From positions 18,829,505-18,893,504 of the forward strand of contig NC_064434.1 of assembly GCF_023343835.1 (NCBI RefSeq): a DNA stretch of 64,000 nucleotides, given 5' to 3'. Positions within the stretch are counted from its first letter, which is position 1. Each line of letters starts with the position of its first letter. The position numbers were made by a program, and so were the translations under genes. A model generated the notes under the pieces. The model was not told the DNA's origin and searched no databases. It saw nothing but the letters and a program-made list of their open reading frames with translations. The DNA comes from Lagopus muta. Its lineage: Eukaryota; Chordata; Aves; Galliformes; Phasianidae. Of the stretch, positions 23,501-35,343 are shown piece by piece.

Positions 23501-26300
23501 AAAAGGGCAAATAAAAAAAAATAGGCATACCAAAAATGAAATTAAACTAAGGTTTTGTACTACTCTACAATACTTCATGAGTGTGTGTGTGGTGTTTTGT
23601 TTTATCTTCTGACAGGCAATCATTTTGCTGGGTTTTCAGCATTTCCTGATAAGTCTGAGAAACAGTGTTGGTGTCCAATAGGTCTTATCAAAGTTGTCTC
23701 ATGGACTTCAGTGGAAGCATTCACTGGCAAGAATGAGAATAATGATACAGTAACTAATCAAAGCTTCAGAGTGCAAACTGGGACAACAATTCATTCCCAA
23801 AACATGACTCATACCATTGATCATGAACATTCAAGTTGTCCATGTAAATAAAAAAAGATTTGCTTAGAAACATGGTCTGATACCTTGCACAACCAAATCT
23901 GTTGAACCTGTTTCTCTTCTCTCTGTCTCAGCTGCCAGAAGCAGGCCTGAGAGAGCAGACATTCTCAGGTACTCTACCAGCTCCTTCCCAGAACTTTAAT
24001 ACCATCAATAATTAACTGATGCATTTCTAAAGCTATTGTTCCATGTGACTGCAATGCTTCTGTCCACATTAGTTTTCCCAATCGAAATCACAGTGAATCC
24101 AAGTCATTGTCTCATTCAACACTCCATTCAGCAGCTTTGAAAGATCAGATATCAGCTTACCCGTTACAAATTTTATTTTTACTTAAGTATAAAATTGATC
24201 TTTTTAGTGGCATTTCACCTTTTATTCACAATTTTCCAGCACAGGAAACCAGGTATATTCACCTTCAGACAGCCTTTTCTCATGCTCATTAGTTGCTCTT
24301 AGTGGTTTTAATGATTAAGAAAAAAGCTTGCATTTACTACATTATTTTCACAGAGAGGTAGTTTTTACGGAGGAAAACATGTTTAATAATCCCTCATATG
24401 CATACTTGCATATCCATGACAAGAATCCATTAGCATTAGCAGAAAGTATTGTTTTGACAAAATAACAGCAGAAAATTACTTTATCCAAATAAAAAGTATA
24501 CTAATTATAGTGGTAGAACTGAAGTGCATAGGAAATCTATATGCAATCTGTGTGCACAAAACTACATCATTTACCAGTCTATTTTAATTCAAACTACATG
24601 TAATAATTTGTAAAGCTTAAATGGCCATTCACAACATCACAAAGAGAACCATTTTGCTGTGAAATGCCCTTCCTTATAGTCAGTCAGCCACCTGAAACTC
24701 TTTATTGCAGCTATCTCAAACTGAAGTACATTAGAACAACATAATAAATCAGAACCACAAATGATAAAGAACTGCCATAGAAGCATAATAATATTGTAAT
24801 ATCTGTCTCCAGTGCAGAATCAGTGTAGGAAACAAACAGAAACACATGACACGATGCATACAATTTGGAAAGAGACTTTCATACTGTGTCCCTTAATGTG
24901 ATAGCTTCACTGAAAGCCCAGGAATATACTTTTAAGAGAAAAGTTCTGAACAGTAACATTTACTGTTGGCTTTCTTTCTTATTTATAATGAGCACAAGAG
25001 CATTGGAGATTTTCAAACTCATGGAAGACTACTTCATTTTCCAACAAAGAGCATTTCTAAATCCTACATAAAGAGCACATTTAAGTAACCGATGGGATCA
25101 CAAGAACTGCTGGAAAAGATTACACTGAATGCTATGTATGTGTATGAGTAGTTCCAATCATAATTTTATAAATCCAAATTCTCAATAAGGTGAGATGTGA
25201 AGAGTATATATAAAATCTGTATAAGACATAAAAGCAGACCCTTTCACTTGCTTAGCAGTACCTGGTTGGCTGTGATGGAAGAGTTCAGTGTCAGCAAGTG
25301 CATCGCATCTTTTTCACTGGATGTTACAAAAATGCATTTTGCAAGCAGCCTTTTCCCTCACAAGCTACAGATAGTATCTTTGTGCAATTTTTCTGTTTGT
25401 GCAATTTTGCCAATGTTGGCATTAAGCCGTAAATACCTTGTATGGAAAAAAAAATAAAATAAAAAATAACCTTAATCAGGACTTCTCTTGAGAAACAAGA
25501 TGTTTTTCTCCTTTCAAGAAAAAAGCTGATTAATCCTTTGGTGCTCAAGTCAGCAGTTCTGTGATGCTAAGTAATAAAGCAAGCTGTTCATTTTTATAAT
25601 CCTTACTGACTTTGTTGAACTTTGCTAGACCAATCTCTCCCGTCGCTGTATAGTTCAGAATTTTCTTCACACTTCTGATCCTTATGAACTTTAATTATTG
25701 TCAATGGTTTACAGGCTGTTTTGGCCCAGTTCCGTGACTAGCAGGGCAGAGGGACCTGCAGATCCACACCCCGGAAAGAGTTAGGGGAAAAGGGTAGAGA
25801 GATGCTATGATGTGGAATACCAATAACCAAAAATCATAAAACCATGACAGTTATGAAGATGACTAGCTGACCTGTGCTTTAGAAGCACAAAACCAAGGGA
25901 GCAATCAGAGATTTGACAAAGGTTATGGACATCCTCCCAGGTGCAGGTAATGGTGCTTTCACACAGAAGAAATAACTGGCCAATTCAGTTACAGTTAATG
26001 TTATGTTGTGAATCATAGCAATCTTGTCAGTTTAAACTCCTTACTATTAATACCAGGCATCATTATTTAAGTAGTTCCAATATGCTCTTTGGCAAGGACC
26101 TTTGCAAGTTTGTATTTTTCTGGTTTCATTCTAAAGATTGTAGAGGGCTGAAGTTATTTAGACGTCCTCCTAGTGAACTGTGAAGGTGAACTGAACCTAG
26201 AACCCTAGCAAAAGCTAATTTCCAGCACTCTCTTGAGCTTTCCTGGCTTTCAATGGTGATGGTCTCAAAAGTGTTTTGAGCCTCATTTATTCCCAGTCTG
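20550..26300. other. Long non-coding stretch with few landmarks
   Basis: About 5.7 kb without a recognisable gene. Landmarks are the C-rich homopolymer at 21267-21295, an A-rich tract at 21337-21370, and a somewhat GC-richer piece at about 25715-25800 that I could not assign. Frames such as 23555-23851 and 25197-25457 show no domain, no repeat identity and no splice context that would support a gene. Confidence 0.5.
21267..21295. repeat. Poly(C)/poly(G) tract, C20-T-C8
   Basis: Twenty C, one T, eight C on the plus strand, i.e. G8-A-G20 on the minus strand. This is rare for a homopolymer in AT-rich avian DNA and can form a G-quadruplex on the minus strand or an i-motif on the plus strand. Its length is prone to sequencing error. 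Confidence 0.95.
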
Positions 26301-26475
26301 AGATCATAGAATAAATATTAGTCTGGCTTGGGTTGGATGGGAGATAAAAGATTATCAAGTTCTAAACTGCCCAGCTGTGGGCAGGGTTGCCAGATGCAAG
26401 CACTAGACCAGGGAGCCATACAATCTGGCCTTGAACACCTCCAATGGTAAGACATCCACAATTTGTCCGGGCAGA
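26301..26475 (-). mobile_element. CR1 LINE 3' fragment, minus strand
   Basis: Starts with GATCATAGAAT and then GGCTTGGGTTGGATGG, the reversed CR1 terminal block. It continues with ...GCAGGGTTGCCAG and CTGGCCTTGAACACCTCCA, known words of the reversed CR1 3' region. It is diverged, with small deletions. Confidence 0.82.
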
Positions 26476-28974
26476 AGAAATAGATTAGCTTTTCTTATGG
26501 AGCAGATGAATCCAGACAACAGAAGACAGTTGCCCTTATAACCTATTTCCTTCATGGAGCAGACATGAGGAGAGGGAAATCCACACTCTACGCTCCATTT
26601 AAGTCCTTCTCAGCTCCAGTGACGGATCTGCATTTGAGAAACAGCCATCAAGCTGGCAGAGGGAGCCCAGCTCAGAGCTTGCCCTTGCCTTCTGCTCCCC
26701 TGAAGTCTAGTATCTGTCATTTAGTCCTTTGCTAACAAAAAAGAATTTTGCTGGATTTCTGTTATTTAGTTATAACACTCCAGTGAATATCAAGTGGGGG
26801 AATATAGCCTTTTAAAAGAATCAAAAACGGGTGCTTTGTAAGTCAATGAAATTTAGCCAACATGGGAACTCTAATAAACAGATAGGAATTCAATCCATTG
26901 TGCTTTTTCTCATTCTGTTTATCTAATGTCCTTCGAAACTGTAATTTTAGTAAATAAAGATTATATATGCTTTCCTTTAAGAAATCTATCAGTTTTAAGG
27001 CAAGTGTTCAGAACAAGATTAGCTCAGCACTTAGATAAACAAACTATTTCCCCCACATACTAATGGAAAATAAAGGCAAAGAAAAAGTGCATGCTTTCCT
27101 GAAGGACTGAACATAAAAATGTAGGATTATATGTGTACAAAGTAGATAACTGCCTAACCTTGCCATCACAGGCAGCTCAGAACATTCCTGCCATCCCATT
27201 CTATGCCAGTGTTCCCTTGAGCATTTACTTCTACAGCATATGGGACCAGAAAAGAACAGCCCCTTGCACACAAGGATAGAAATCTCACATAGTAATCCAG
27301 GCTAGAGAGGGATCTTCAGCCATAGGATTTGTATGAAATAAAATAGATACTACTAATTGCTTTCTTAAAACTAATAATTTCAGAAGACCTGATAGCTCTC
27401 TACAGGTACATCTAGGAATATATATATTCATGAAGGGAGAATAGCTATTTAAAATAAAGAATAATATACCAGAATGAGTATGAATTAACTTTAGGATGGA
27501 AATAAAAAAAATAAACCACTTCGGAGGTGGGAGATGGGACAGGGCTCTACCTCAGAAAGTCAAGTCTAACTGCAAACAAAAATCTAAAAGTAAAGAGTCT
27601 AAAAGATAATAATTATGCTAAGAATTATGACCTGTACTTACCCACTATAGCAGGGGGCTGAATTTACAATCTTGAAGGCTTCTTCTGGCTGTATGTCCTA
27701 CAAACACTCTGACTTTACAGTGGTCTCTTCAAGCACAGCCATATAACGTAATTGTACTGTATTTTTATGAAATTCTTCATGCAGACTGTACTTCATTGTA
27801 AAAACACCCAATGTGTTATCCATCTACATTTTTCTAAAGGGAATACGGACTTCTGTCATCAATGAAGGGTGATTCCCTTTCTCCAGGATAGTTTTACAGT
27901 AGTTATAATAATAGCACGTATCTTGCATAGATATTTGAAACATAAAGAGAATATATGTCTGGAAGGAGAAATGCCTTCTAAACTGGAATGTCTTAGAAAA
28001 GTTCCCAAAGTGACAAATTTTTCCAATTACATTCCCTGTTTTCCCAAAGCCATAAGCTGTGCAGGGCCATAGGAAGCCATTGCAAGTATCTCAAACTCCG
28101 GACAGGAGATAAGTTAAAATAAGGTACTCTTAGATTTGAAGACTAAGCACAGGTCTCACAAAGAAGCTAAACAGTCCTGTTAGCTAAATTATCATTTTTA
28201 GCTTAGAGATACGAAAATTCTTGAATAAATTCCACAAAAAAAAAGTGAATGTACAAATTTAAGCATACAAGTAATAATCTCAATATTTTGAATCCTAAAG
28301 GGATTAAAGTGAATATCTTCATAAAATAGAATGAACATAATTAAATCATTGGTTATAGAAATGGTGTAGTAGAGAGGTTTAAATTTAAGACTTCAAAAAG
28401 AGACGCCTAGAGATTCCTAATTTTTATGGCAATCTAACAGCTATTAGTTGGATTGCAATAACACCGTTTACAATCTTGCAGGTCATTCTGTAGGCTATTC
28501 TCAATGATTCCCAAAACAGTTATGATCTACTGAAACAATCCAACTGAAGCTTACTCTCAAACTCCCTCAAGTTTGTCCTGTATTTACCAGTATTCTTTAT
28601 CATGACATCCCGTGGCAGGCTTCAGGGTGCACAGGCTTTCTTTAATTAAAATAATGCTATACCTTATTGTACACAATTATGCCTCTCTGGTTATGTATAT
28701 ACTAATTTTTTTTTTTTTTTTTTCCCATAGTATCAATAGGAAGTAACCCGCTGTTACAGCTTCTTGAATTTAAAATCTCAACTCTAGTCAGCGCCAAGTA
28801 TAAAAAGAATTTATCATGCTCTGACATACTTACAAGTTTAGTTTTGCCAAATATTTTATTTAAACAAAAAATGCAAGATGTTCTGCTTCTGGTACCTTGA
28901 TGGTCTTATGGTGGGGCTGTATTAAGTTAGTTTGTTGTGCAGGTGTGATGGCGTTTAAAAGATGAAACCAATAA
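26476..28974. other. Non-coding DNA, nothing recognised
   Basis: No gene, RNA or transposon was recognised. The 75-codon minus frame at 27044-27271 and the 67-codon frame at 27869-28072 lack supporting features. Confidence 0.5.
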
Positions 28975-29097
28975 GATCATAGAATCATAGAATCACCAAG
29001 GTTGGAAAAGACCTTCAAGATCATCCAGTCCAACCGTTCACCTATTCCCAGTAGTTCCCACTAAACCATGTCCCTCAACACAACATCCAGCCTTTTC
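28975..29097 (-). mobile_element. CR1 LINE 3' end, minus strand
   Basis: The sequence ATCATAGAATCATAGAATC is the reversed terminal repeat. It is followed by AAGGTTGGAAAAGACCTTCA and AGATCATCCAGTCCAACCGT, the best-known CR1 3' block. It ends with CTCAACACAACATCCAGCC. Fairly well preserved. Confidence 0.92.
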
Positions 29098-29676
29098 CCA
29101 GATAAGCCTGGGAACTTATTTGCTTCACATTTATAACTTTAACTGCCGCTTTACCTGAAAGTATTAGAGCAGACAGTTCATTACTAACTGAAAAGGCAGA
29201 CTGCATTGTATGTGAGGAGGTCATATGAAACTGATGACTTTTAAAGGTCATACACAAAATGAGTTTTGCTTTGCTGCAAACCTCTCCTTGGCACAATAAA
29301 AATCTTATTTTAACAGAAGCTCTGGACATTCTGTAAGTAAAAATGAGATATTTCAGCTACTTTTACCTCTTTCAACTCTGCCATGAAATTTACTTTTGAT
29401 TTAATTGGAAGTATACTGGCTAATCACATTGTTAAGTGTGTATCCTCTGGGTCATAATTTAAATAATGGTTTCATAATTTCTATGCTTTTATTTCATTTT
29501 TATTTTTTGTTTTTCTAAATTTGTTGTTGCATACATTTACTGATAATGGAAAATAACTTTTTCCTTAATTCTGAGGGGCTTAAAGCCTTCAGGATTTGTG
29601 GATGTTGCAGCCCCAAAAATGAACAGATAGACTGCAAAATAACACAACATGGAACACTTCCTTAGAATATAACTTC

Positions 29677-29718
<42 letters not shown>

Positions 29719-29959
29719 CTTTTTTTCTTTTTTCCTTCCCCCCTCTCACAGCCACATGCATTCATGCATTTTTGTTTTGGTAGACTCCAACATCTGAATC
29801 ATTCCTTCTTTATAATGGTTCTTAACTAAAACAACCAAATTAGAAATTATTAATCTCAAGTTCTCTCTGTACTCAATAAAGAAAAACTCGCACTTTCAGA
29901 GCATGTTGCAGATTTTCCTTCATTCAGCTTCCTCACTTCTCATTCAAAACCTGTTACAT
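29098..29959. other. Non-coding DNA with long T tract
   Basis: No gene is seen. The main landmark is the T-rich tract at 29680-29748. Confidence 0.5.
29680..29748. repeat. Poly(T) tract (T39) followed by pyrimidine-rich DNA
   Basis: Thirty-nine uninterrupted T from 29680 to 29718, then C/T-rich sequence to about 29748. It could be the tail of a minus-strand retroposed sequence. No recognisable gene body adjoins it. Confidence 0.93.
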
Positions 29960-29979
29960 CTGGGCCAGCAGATATGATT

Positions 29980-30335
29980 TAGACCAAATATGGATCACCA
30001 GGCCAGGCAAGACAAATCTTCTATCCAATCTTTACCTGGGGTGGAGAGCTCTTGTGCCCTGAGGAAAGCTTCCTTAAAGATCTGCCAGCTCTGCTCCACT
30101 CCACTGTCCTTGAGGACAGATTCCCAGGGGTACAGTTAACTAACTCCCTGAAGAGCTGGAAGTTGACTTCCCTAAAATTAGTCTTCTTGATTTTATTCTT
30201 TCTTGTTCAACATCCCTCAAGAGTGTGAACTCCATCACTGCATGGTCACTATAGCCCACACAGCCTCCAATCCTCATTTCACCTTGCCTCGGTGAGCAAC
30301 AGGTGCAGCATTACAGAAGTGTGATCAACTGTAAA
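29980..30335 (-). mobile_element. Probable CR1-related LINE internal fragment, minus strand
   Basis: Words such as TCTGCCAGCTCTGCTCCACT, CAGGGGTACAGTTAACTAAC, CTCCCTGAAGAGCTGGAAGT, GAACTCCATCACTGCATGGT and CACTATAGCCCACACAGCC follow the order of an internal CR1-type repeat often seen in bird genomes, here on the minus strand. The assignment to CR1 rather than a related LINE is from memory of these words and is less secure than for the 3' fragments. Confidence 0.6.
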
Positions 30336-30952
30336 CCAGAAATAGCAGAACCTCAAGAATTATAGTAGCATTGTGCTCTATCATAACGTTTAAGGGGCAG
30401 CATGCATTCATTGCATATAGTACTGCATGGCCTAGATTTTTCGCAGGGAATGTCATTAAAGTGAAAAGAATTTTCTACATAATAATAAATAATAAAGTTG
30501 GTTCTTATTGCACATCTGAATGAAAAGATCATATTCCAATTTAAAACTTGTATCTTTCTTTTTCTCTCAAAACAGTGTTCAGTGATCAGTACCAATACCC
30601 AAGGACAGAAGAAAATCAGAAACTTTGTAGTTCACTACCTTTGGAATTTATGTCATAGCTGCTAGTCAAAAATTACTTTAAAAACTTCAGGAACATGGTG
30701 TATATATTGCATCTCTTTGCAACGTTCAATCTCAGTTCCTATTTTCACATTTTTTCTCCTCTTTGAGGAAAGAAGAGTGTTCAGGAATTCTCTAAGTTCT
30801 GTATTAACTTGAGTCTTCCAAACCTGTTGCTGTTGGAATAATTTCTGGTGATAACACAGTGCAAGAAACCAGCATAACAGATATTTCAATGGAGAATTCA
30901 CTGTTTACTTTTAAAAGAAAACTCTAATTTAAGAATCAAATGAAGATGTGAA
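30336..30952. other. Non-coding DNA between LINE fragments
   Basis: Two minus frames of about 80 codons (30353-30595, 30662-30901) lie here without recognisable features. Confidence 0.45.
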
Positions 30953-31363
30953 AGGCCTGGAGCACAAGTCCTATGAGAAGTAGCTGAGGGAACTGGATTG
31001 TTTAGTGTGGAGTCTCAGGTGAGAACTTATCGCTTTCTACAACTCCCTCCCTGAAAGGAAGTTACAACTATGGGAAGGTTGGCCTTTTCTCCAGGTAACT
31101 AGAGATAAAATGATGGACAATGGCTTTAAGTTGCACCAGAGGAGGTTCAGGTGGGACATTAAGAAAAACTTCTCTGAAAGAGTGGTCAGGCACTGAAACA
31201 GGCTGTCCGGGAAGGTGATGGAGTCACCATTCCTGGAGGTGCTCAAGAAACATGTAGATGCGGCACTGAGGGAAATGGCTAGTGGGCAGGGTGGGGATAG
31301 GTTGACAATTGGACTAGATGATAACAGAAGCCTTTTCCAACTTTAAAGATCCTATGATTTTGT
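30953..31363 (+). mobile_element. CR1 LINE 3' region, nearly complete tail
   Basis: Starts in GCCTGGAGCACAAGTCC and runs through ...TGAGGGAACTGGATTGTTTAG, ...GGAGGTTCAGGTGGGACATT, AAAACTTCTCTGAAAGAGTG, GTGATGGAGTCACCATTCCT, and TTGGACTAGATGATAACAGA. It ends CCTATGATTTTGTGA, a decayed version of the terminal 8-bp repeats. The minus frame at 31037-31246 is a shadow of it. Confidence 0.9.
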
Positions 31364-34300
31364 GACATGTCCAGTCATAGGTGATGTAACGAGGGTTAGT
31401 TACACCCATGTGTAATTGCAGTTTTCCTCTATGGGTTACTACAGAAAGATTGAACTTCATGACTAGTCTTGGCCATAGCCCATTTCCTCTTCAACCAACT
31501 AGTAAAGAAAGTAAGATATGGCTTTAGATTGACCTCTGTCTCCTAATTTGGATTTCTGAAGTATACTTGCTCCAGTTTTCAAAGCATTTGATTAAAACAG
31601 CAGTTGTAAAATAAAAACACCACTTGACTGAAATTGTTCTTCAACCATGATGTTGTTTCTGTGGTCCTCACCTCCTCAGTTCTCAGCAGTAAGCTACTCT
31701 GAAGCACAGACTCTACACCTCAACATCAGGTTCTCAATTATTCTCTAGGTATTTAGGAATGACTTCACATTTCACTTCCATATTTTTCATGTGTAAGAGA
31801 GAAAAATTGCTGACAAACAATTTTGTTTAGCACTGTTTTGATAAAGAATTCAACAATTTCTGATACTGCAGTTATTTTGACTGACAAACCCTTTAATGTT
31901 GAGATCTCAATGTACTAAAAAAAGAAAATCACCTTTTTAGCAGGTGCAGTAGTTCCAGTGGTGAAACAAAACAAAAAAGGAACCAAGAAACGGCTTTGCA
32001 GCCATTGAAACAGGACAGAAAAGTCTCTAGAAATCTTAGCATAATTCCATCTTCTAAACTAGCTCCAGAGAAAATTACAAGTTTTTGAGGAAGAGGAAAC
32101 CATATTTTAAATCTAAGTAGGGCATTTTTAAGTAATGAAAATACTGCATGTTGTTGTTGTTTTTTTTTTTAAATTTCTTATAAAAGCTAAAGAATATTCC
32201 TAAGAGAAACCAAAGAGGAAGGAAGTATAAACTGTTACAGAGCTAGAAAAACAAACATCCTTTTATATATAAATTGATTGTTGTAGCTATGAAGTAGAGA
32301 AAACACTCTTGGCATGAAAAGCATTTTGCTACTGGGGGTGAATTTAAACTGAACTCTTGATCTTATGTATTTGGCTTGTTTTTAACCTAAATCTCAGTTG
32401 AAAGGGGATATCTCAGGTTGCAAAGCAATTCAATGAAACTGAGAGCATCTCAGCCATGTTCATGCCTGAACGAAGCACCTACAATGTTATACTTCCAATC
32501 CTTTGCACCACGGATGCCTGTAAAAATACTTGGAAGTCACTTGCGAGAAACACCTGAGAACATTCTCAGCATGCAAATGGAAATGAACATTGAGACATTC
32601 CTACCCTTATGAGCTCAACTGGTTCTCACTTTTACAATTTCTGTGAACTTGACAGCACTGAAAATAGGAGTGAAGACTTTAAATTTAGAGTCTGCAATGT
32701 CACTGCAGTAAGTAGCATGTCTACAGCAGCAGTCAGCATGCATGGAAGACTTGTACAAAACCATGAGCGCTCTAGAGAGAATGATTTTACTTTCTGTGAA
32801 AGACTTGTAGGAAACTTGTACCCAGTGAAGAAATGAAGAAAGAGAGCAGTGTTTATAGACAATATGTAGCAAAAGGAAGGCACGCTAAGACATCTTCTCA
32901 TACTGCTTTGTGAATATTGATCCTCTTTGGACACCAGTGCAGAAGATGCAATCTATTCCCAGCCCAAGTGAACACGGGATGTGAAGGATATTTTATCAAA
33001 TCAGTAATATAATGAATATGACAAATGTAAATTTGCATGATGAAGATTGTCAGCACCATTTGAGAGGTGTCACTTCTGGATTAGGTGATGGGACATCTGG
33101 TCTGGAGAAAAATCCCACTGAGAGTCACATAAACATAACCATATACTGCAGGACATATGATGTACACTTTCCACCCTTCCCAGCTTTTGGGAGGGGTCTC
33201 ACTTGAAATACTCTGTTATGAAGAACAATGCTCAGACAACTAGAAAATACACCTGCAACAAACAAATGACTTAATCTGGGTGGATATACAAAAGAAAAGA
33301 AGATAAAGGAGAGATAACTGCTGAGTCTATGATTCAATTATTAGTTTATAGATACTAAACAAAAGGAGCAACCTCCAGTGTTCCCCTTTGGTTCTAAAAA
33401 AAATAATACTCGAATCTAGAAATAATGTACAGCTTGCACTCTGAAAAGCTCCCCATACTGCATCCTTTTTCCTGGAAAATACTTTCAAAACATTGAAATT
33501 GATCAGTGCTGTCTGACACTTCTTTCCAGATGGATCCTTTGGAAGGAAGTAACCAAGGGAAAAGCAGCAGCTCCTGTTTTGCTTAAAAGTATACCATACA
33601 AGGGATACAACATTCTTCTTTTTGAAAATTTGCTGTTTATCAGCTAAAGAAAGGCAAACTAGAATTATATATGACTACTTTCCTGAAAATTCAAAGGCAA
33701 TTTTGGTGAAGCCAGGAACTTAAGTCATAGCAGCACTATGATTCTACTTTCTCATGAAAATCATTCCCTGAAGTCTGTAACTGGTTTTTGTTTTATTTTG
33801 AGAAGTTACATCAATTAGTTCACATTCTGTTCATAGCATCAAAATACTAAAAAGCTTCTATAAATCACAGCTGAGGCGTCAATGGTCACTGCTCCCTGAA
33901 TTAACTACAGACAAATAAAATGCAATTTTGCAGAGTGTTAGAACAAATCTTCCCTCATGGGATCTATTCAAAGAGAAGACAGCATACACATGAACCACAT
34001 TTGTCGAGTGTGTAGCCCACTATTCCGTTGTTCCTACAGTCCAGGTCCATTCTGCACTTCCCCACAGAGCTCACTGCAGCTGCCAACTACAAATGGTATT
34101 TTAGGACTGGCTCATTTTGGGCCTTTTATCCTCAGATTTAAAAAAAAAAAAAAAAATGAGGAGGAATTAAAAAAAAAAGGAAAGGTTGTACAAGGCTATT
34201 ACTGATTTATGTCAGTAGAACGCTTCCACACATTTTCTCTGCACAGGAAGAAAAGAGGAGCTTGGCAGGTGGATGGAAACAGAAGATGAAATGGCTAGCT

Positions 34301-34600
34301 GCCCAGCAGCCTTTCCGTTGATGCTGGTTTTCTGAGTACTCCTTGCCTACTCAAAGCTCTTTGCAAGCTACAAAGGATGCTTCCTTCAATATCTGTAAAT
34401 TCAAGATAATGGGTTTCTAATATTCAGACACTCAGCTTCCACCTTTTTCTCTGGGCACTGCTAGAGCTCACATTAACATTTCTGTTAACCTGCTAATCTC
34501 TCAGTACAAACACAAAAGATCACCTTAAACAAAAAAGGATGAAAATGTAAGACATAATAGCTACAGGGTGTGAAATACCCTGTAATCAGCGATAACCTGC
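31364..34600. other. Non-coding DNA, several weak frames
   Basis: Frames at 32418-32934 and 33012-33337 overlap on both strands and show no domain. I see no convincing gene. A-rich tracts lie at 34141-34157 and 34169-34178. Confidence 0.45.
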
Positions 34601-35343
34601 ATTAACTTTTCTTTTTTGGAAGAGTCTTTTCTGACTCATTCCAGCTTCCTCGCAGCAAAAACACTGGACTTAAATCCAGCCCACCGATTTTCACAGTCAG
34701 AAAGTTTGCTGTATATACTGCATTGTGCACTTTAACTTCAGTGATTCATACTTGGTGTAGTTTGACTGCTGAAGTCATTTCCTTTGCCACTGTCTTCGAC
34801 CATTGGATAATCGGGAAGACATTCTCCACATTACATTGTTTTCGCACTCACAAAAAAAAAAACCTTTTTCTTCCCACTCCAGGGAAGCTCAGAGACCATT
34901 AAAGAAAACTTATTTTGGCACTTATTTGAATGTTCGGGTCTACTTGGAGAACAATCTACTAGTGAAGGGGGATGGATGTCTTTTCCACGAATATTTTGTC
35001 TCAGCCTGCTCAAGCATTAAGAACAGCTAATATTGCTCAATATATCTCAGAATAATTTAGATCAGCGTCTTGCACTGACACTGCCACAGCAACCAGGGAC
35101 AGCAGCTGCACTGTGTGTATGAGGCAGCTTCCTGCAGCTAAGCAACAAAGCATTCTCTACATATGCCTCTTATTTCCCTGAGTTGGTTGGGATCTAAAAA
35201 AAAAAAAACAACACCCTTTTTCCCCTCCCAACCCTCTCCCCAACAAGATCACAGCCAACTGCTCGGAGGTATATGAAGACATTCAATGACAATGCTCACA
35301 CAAAAGAGCACAATGAAGAGAACAGCAAAGATTCAACTTGCAG
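34600..35343 (+). promoter_or_regulatory. Possible promoter and first exon of an unidentified gene
   Basis: This stretch is less AT-rich than its surroundings and has features of transcription-unit 5' ends. There is a strong splice-acceptor-like tract ending CCCACTCCAG at 34882, an RE1/REST-like motif at 35085-35106, a pyrimidine-rich leader at 35216-35240, an ATG at 35273 that opens a frame of 23 codons, and a good donor CAG|GTAGGA with GT at 35344. In the intron the frame meets TAG at once, as expected if the exon ends at 35343. I do not recognise the encoded peptide. It could be a 5' non-coding exon, an alternative first exon of a neuronal gene, or chance. Confidence 0.3.
35085..35106 (+). 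promoter_or_regulatory. RE1/NRSE-like (REST binding) motif
   Basis: The right half-site GGACAGCAGC matches the strong half of the RE1 consensus (GGACAGCGCC) at eight of ten positions. It is preceded at near-canonical distance by CAGCAACC, which equals the left half CAGCACC with one extra A. REST represses neuronal genes outside the nervous system through this motif. The one-base expansion weakens the claim. Confidence 0.4.
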
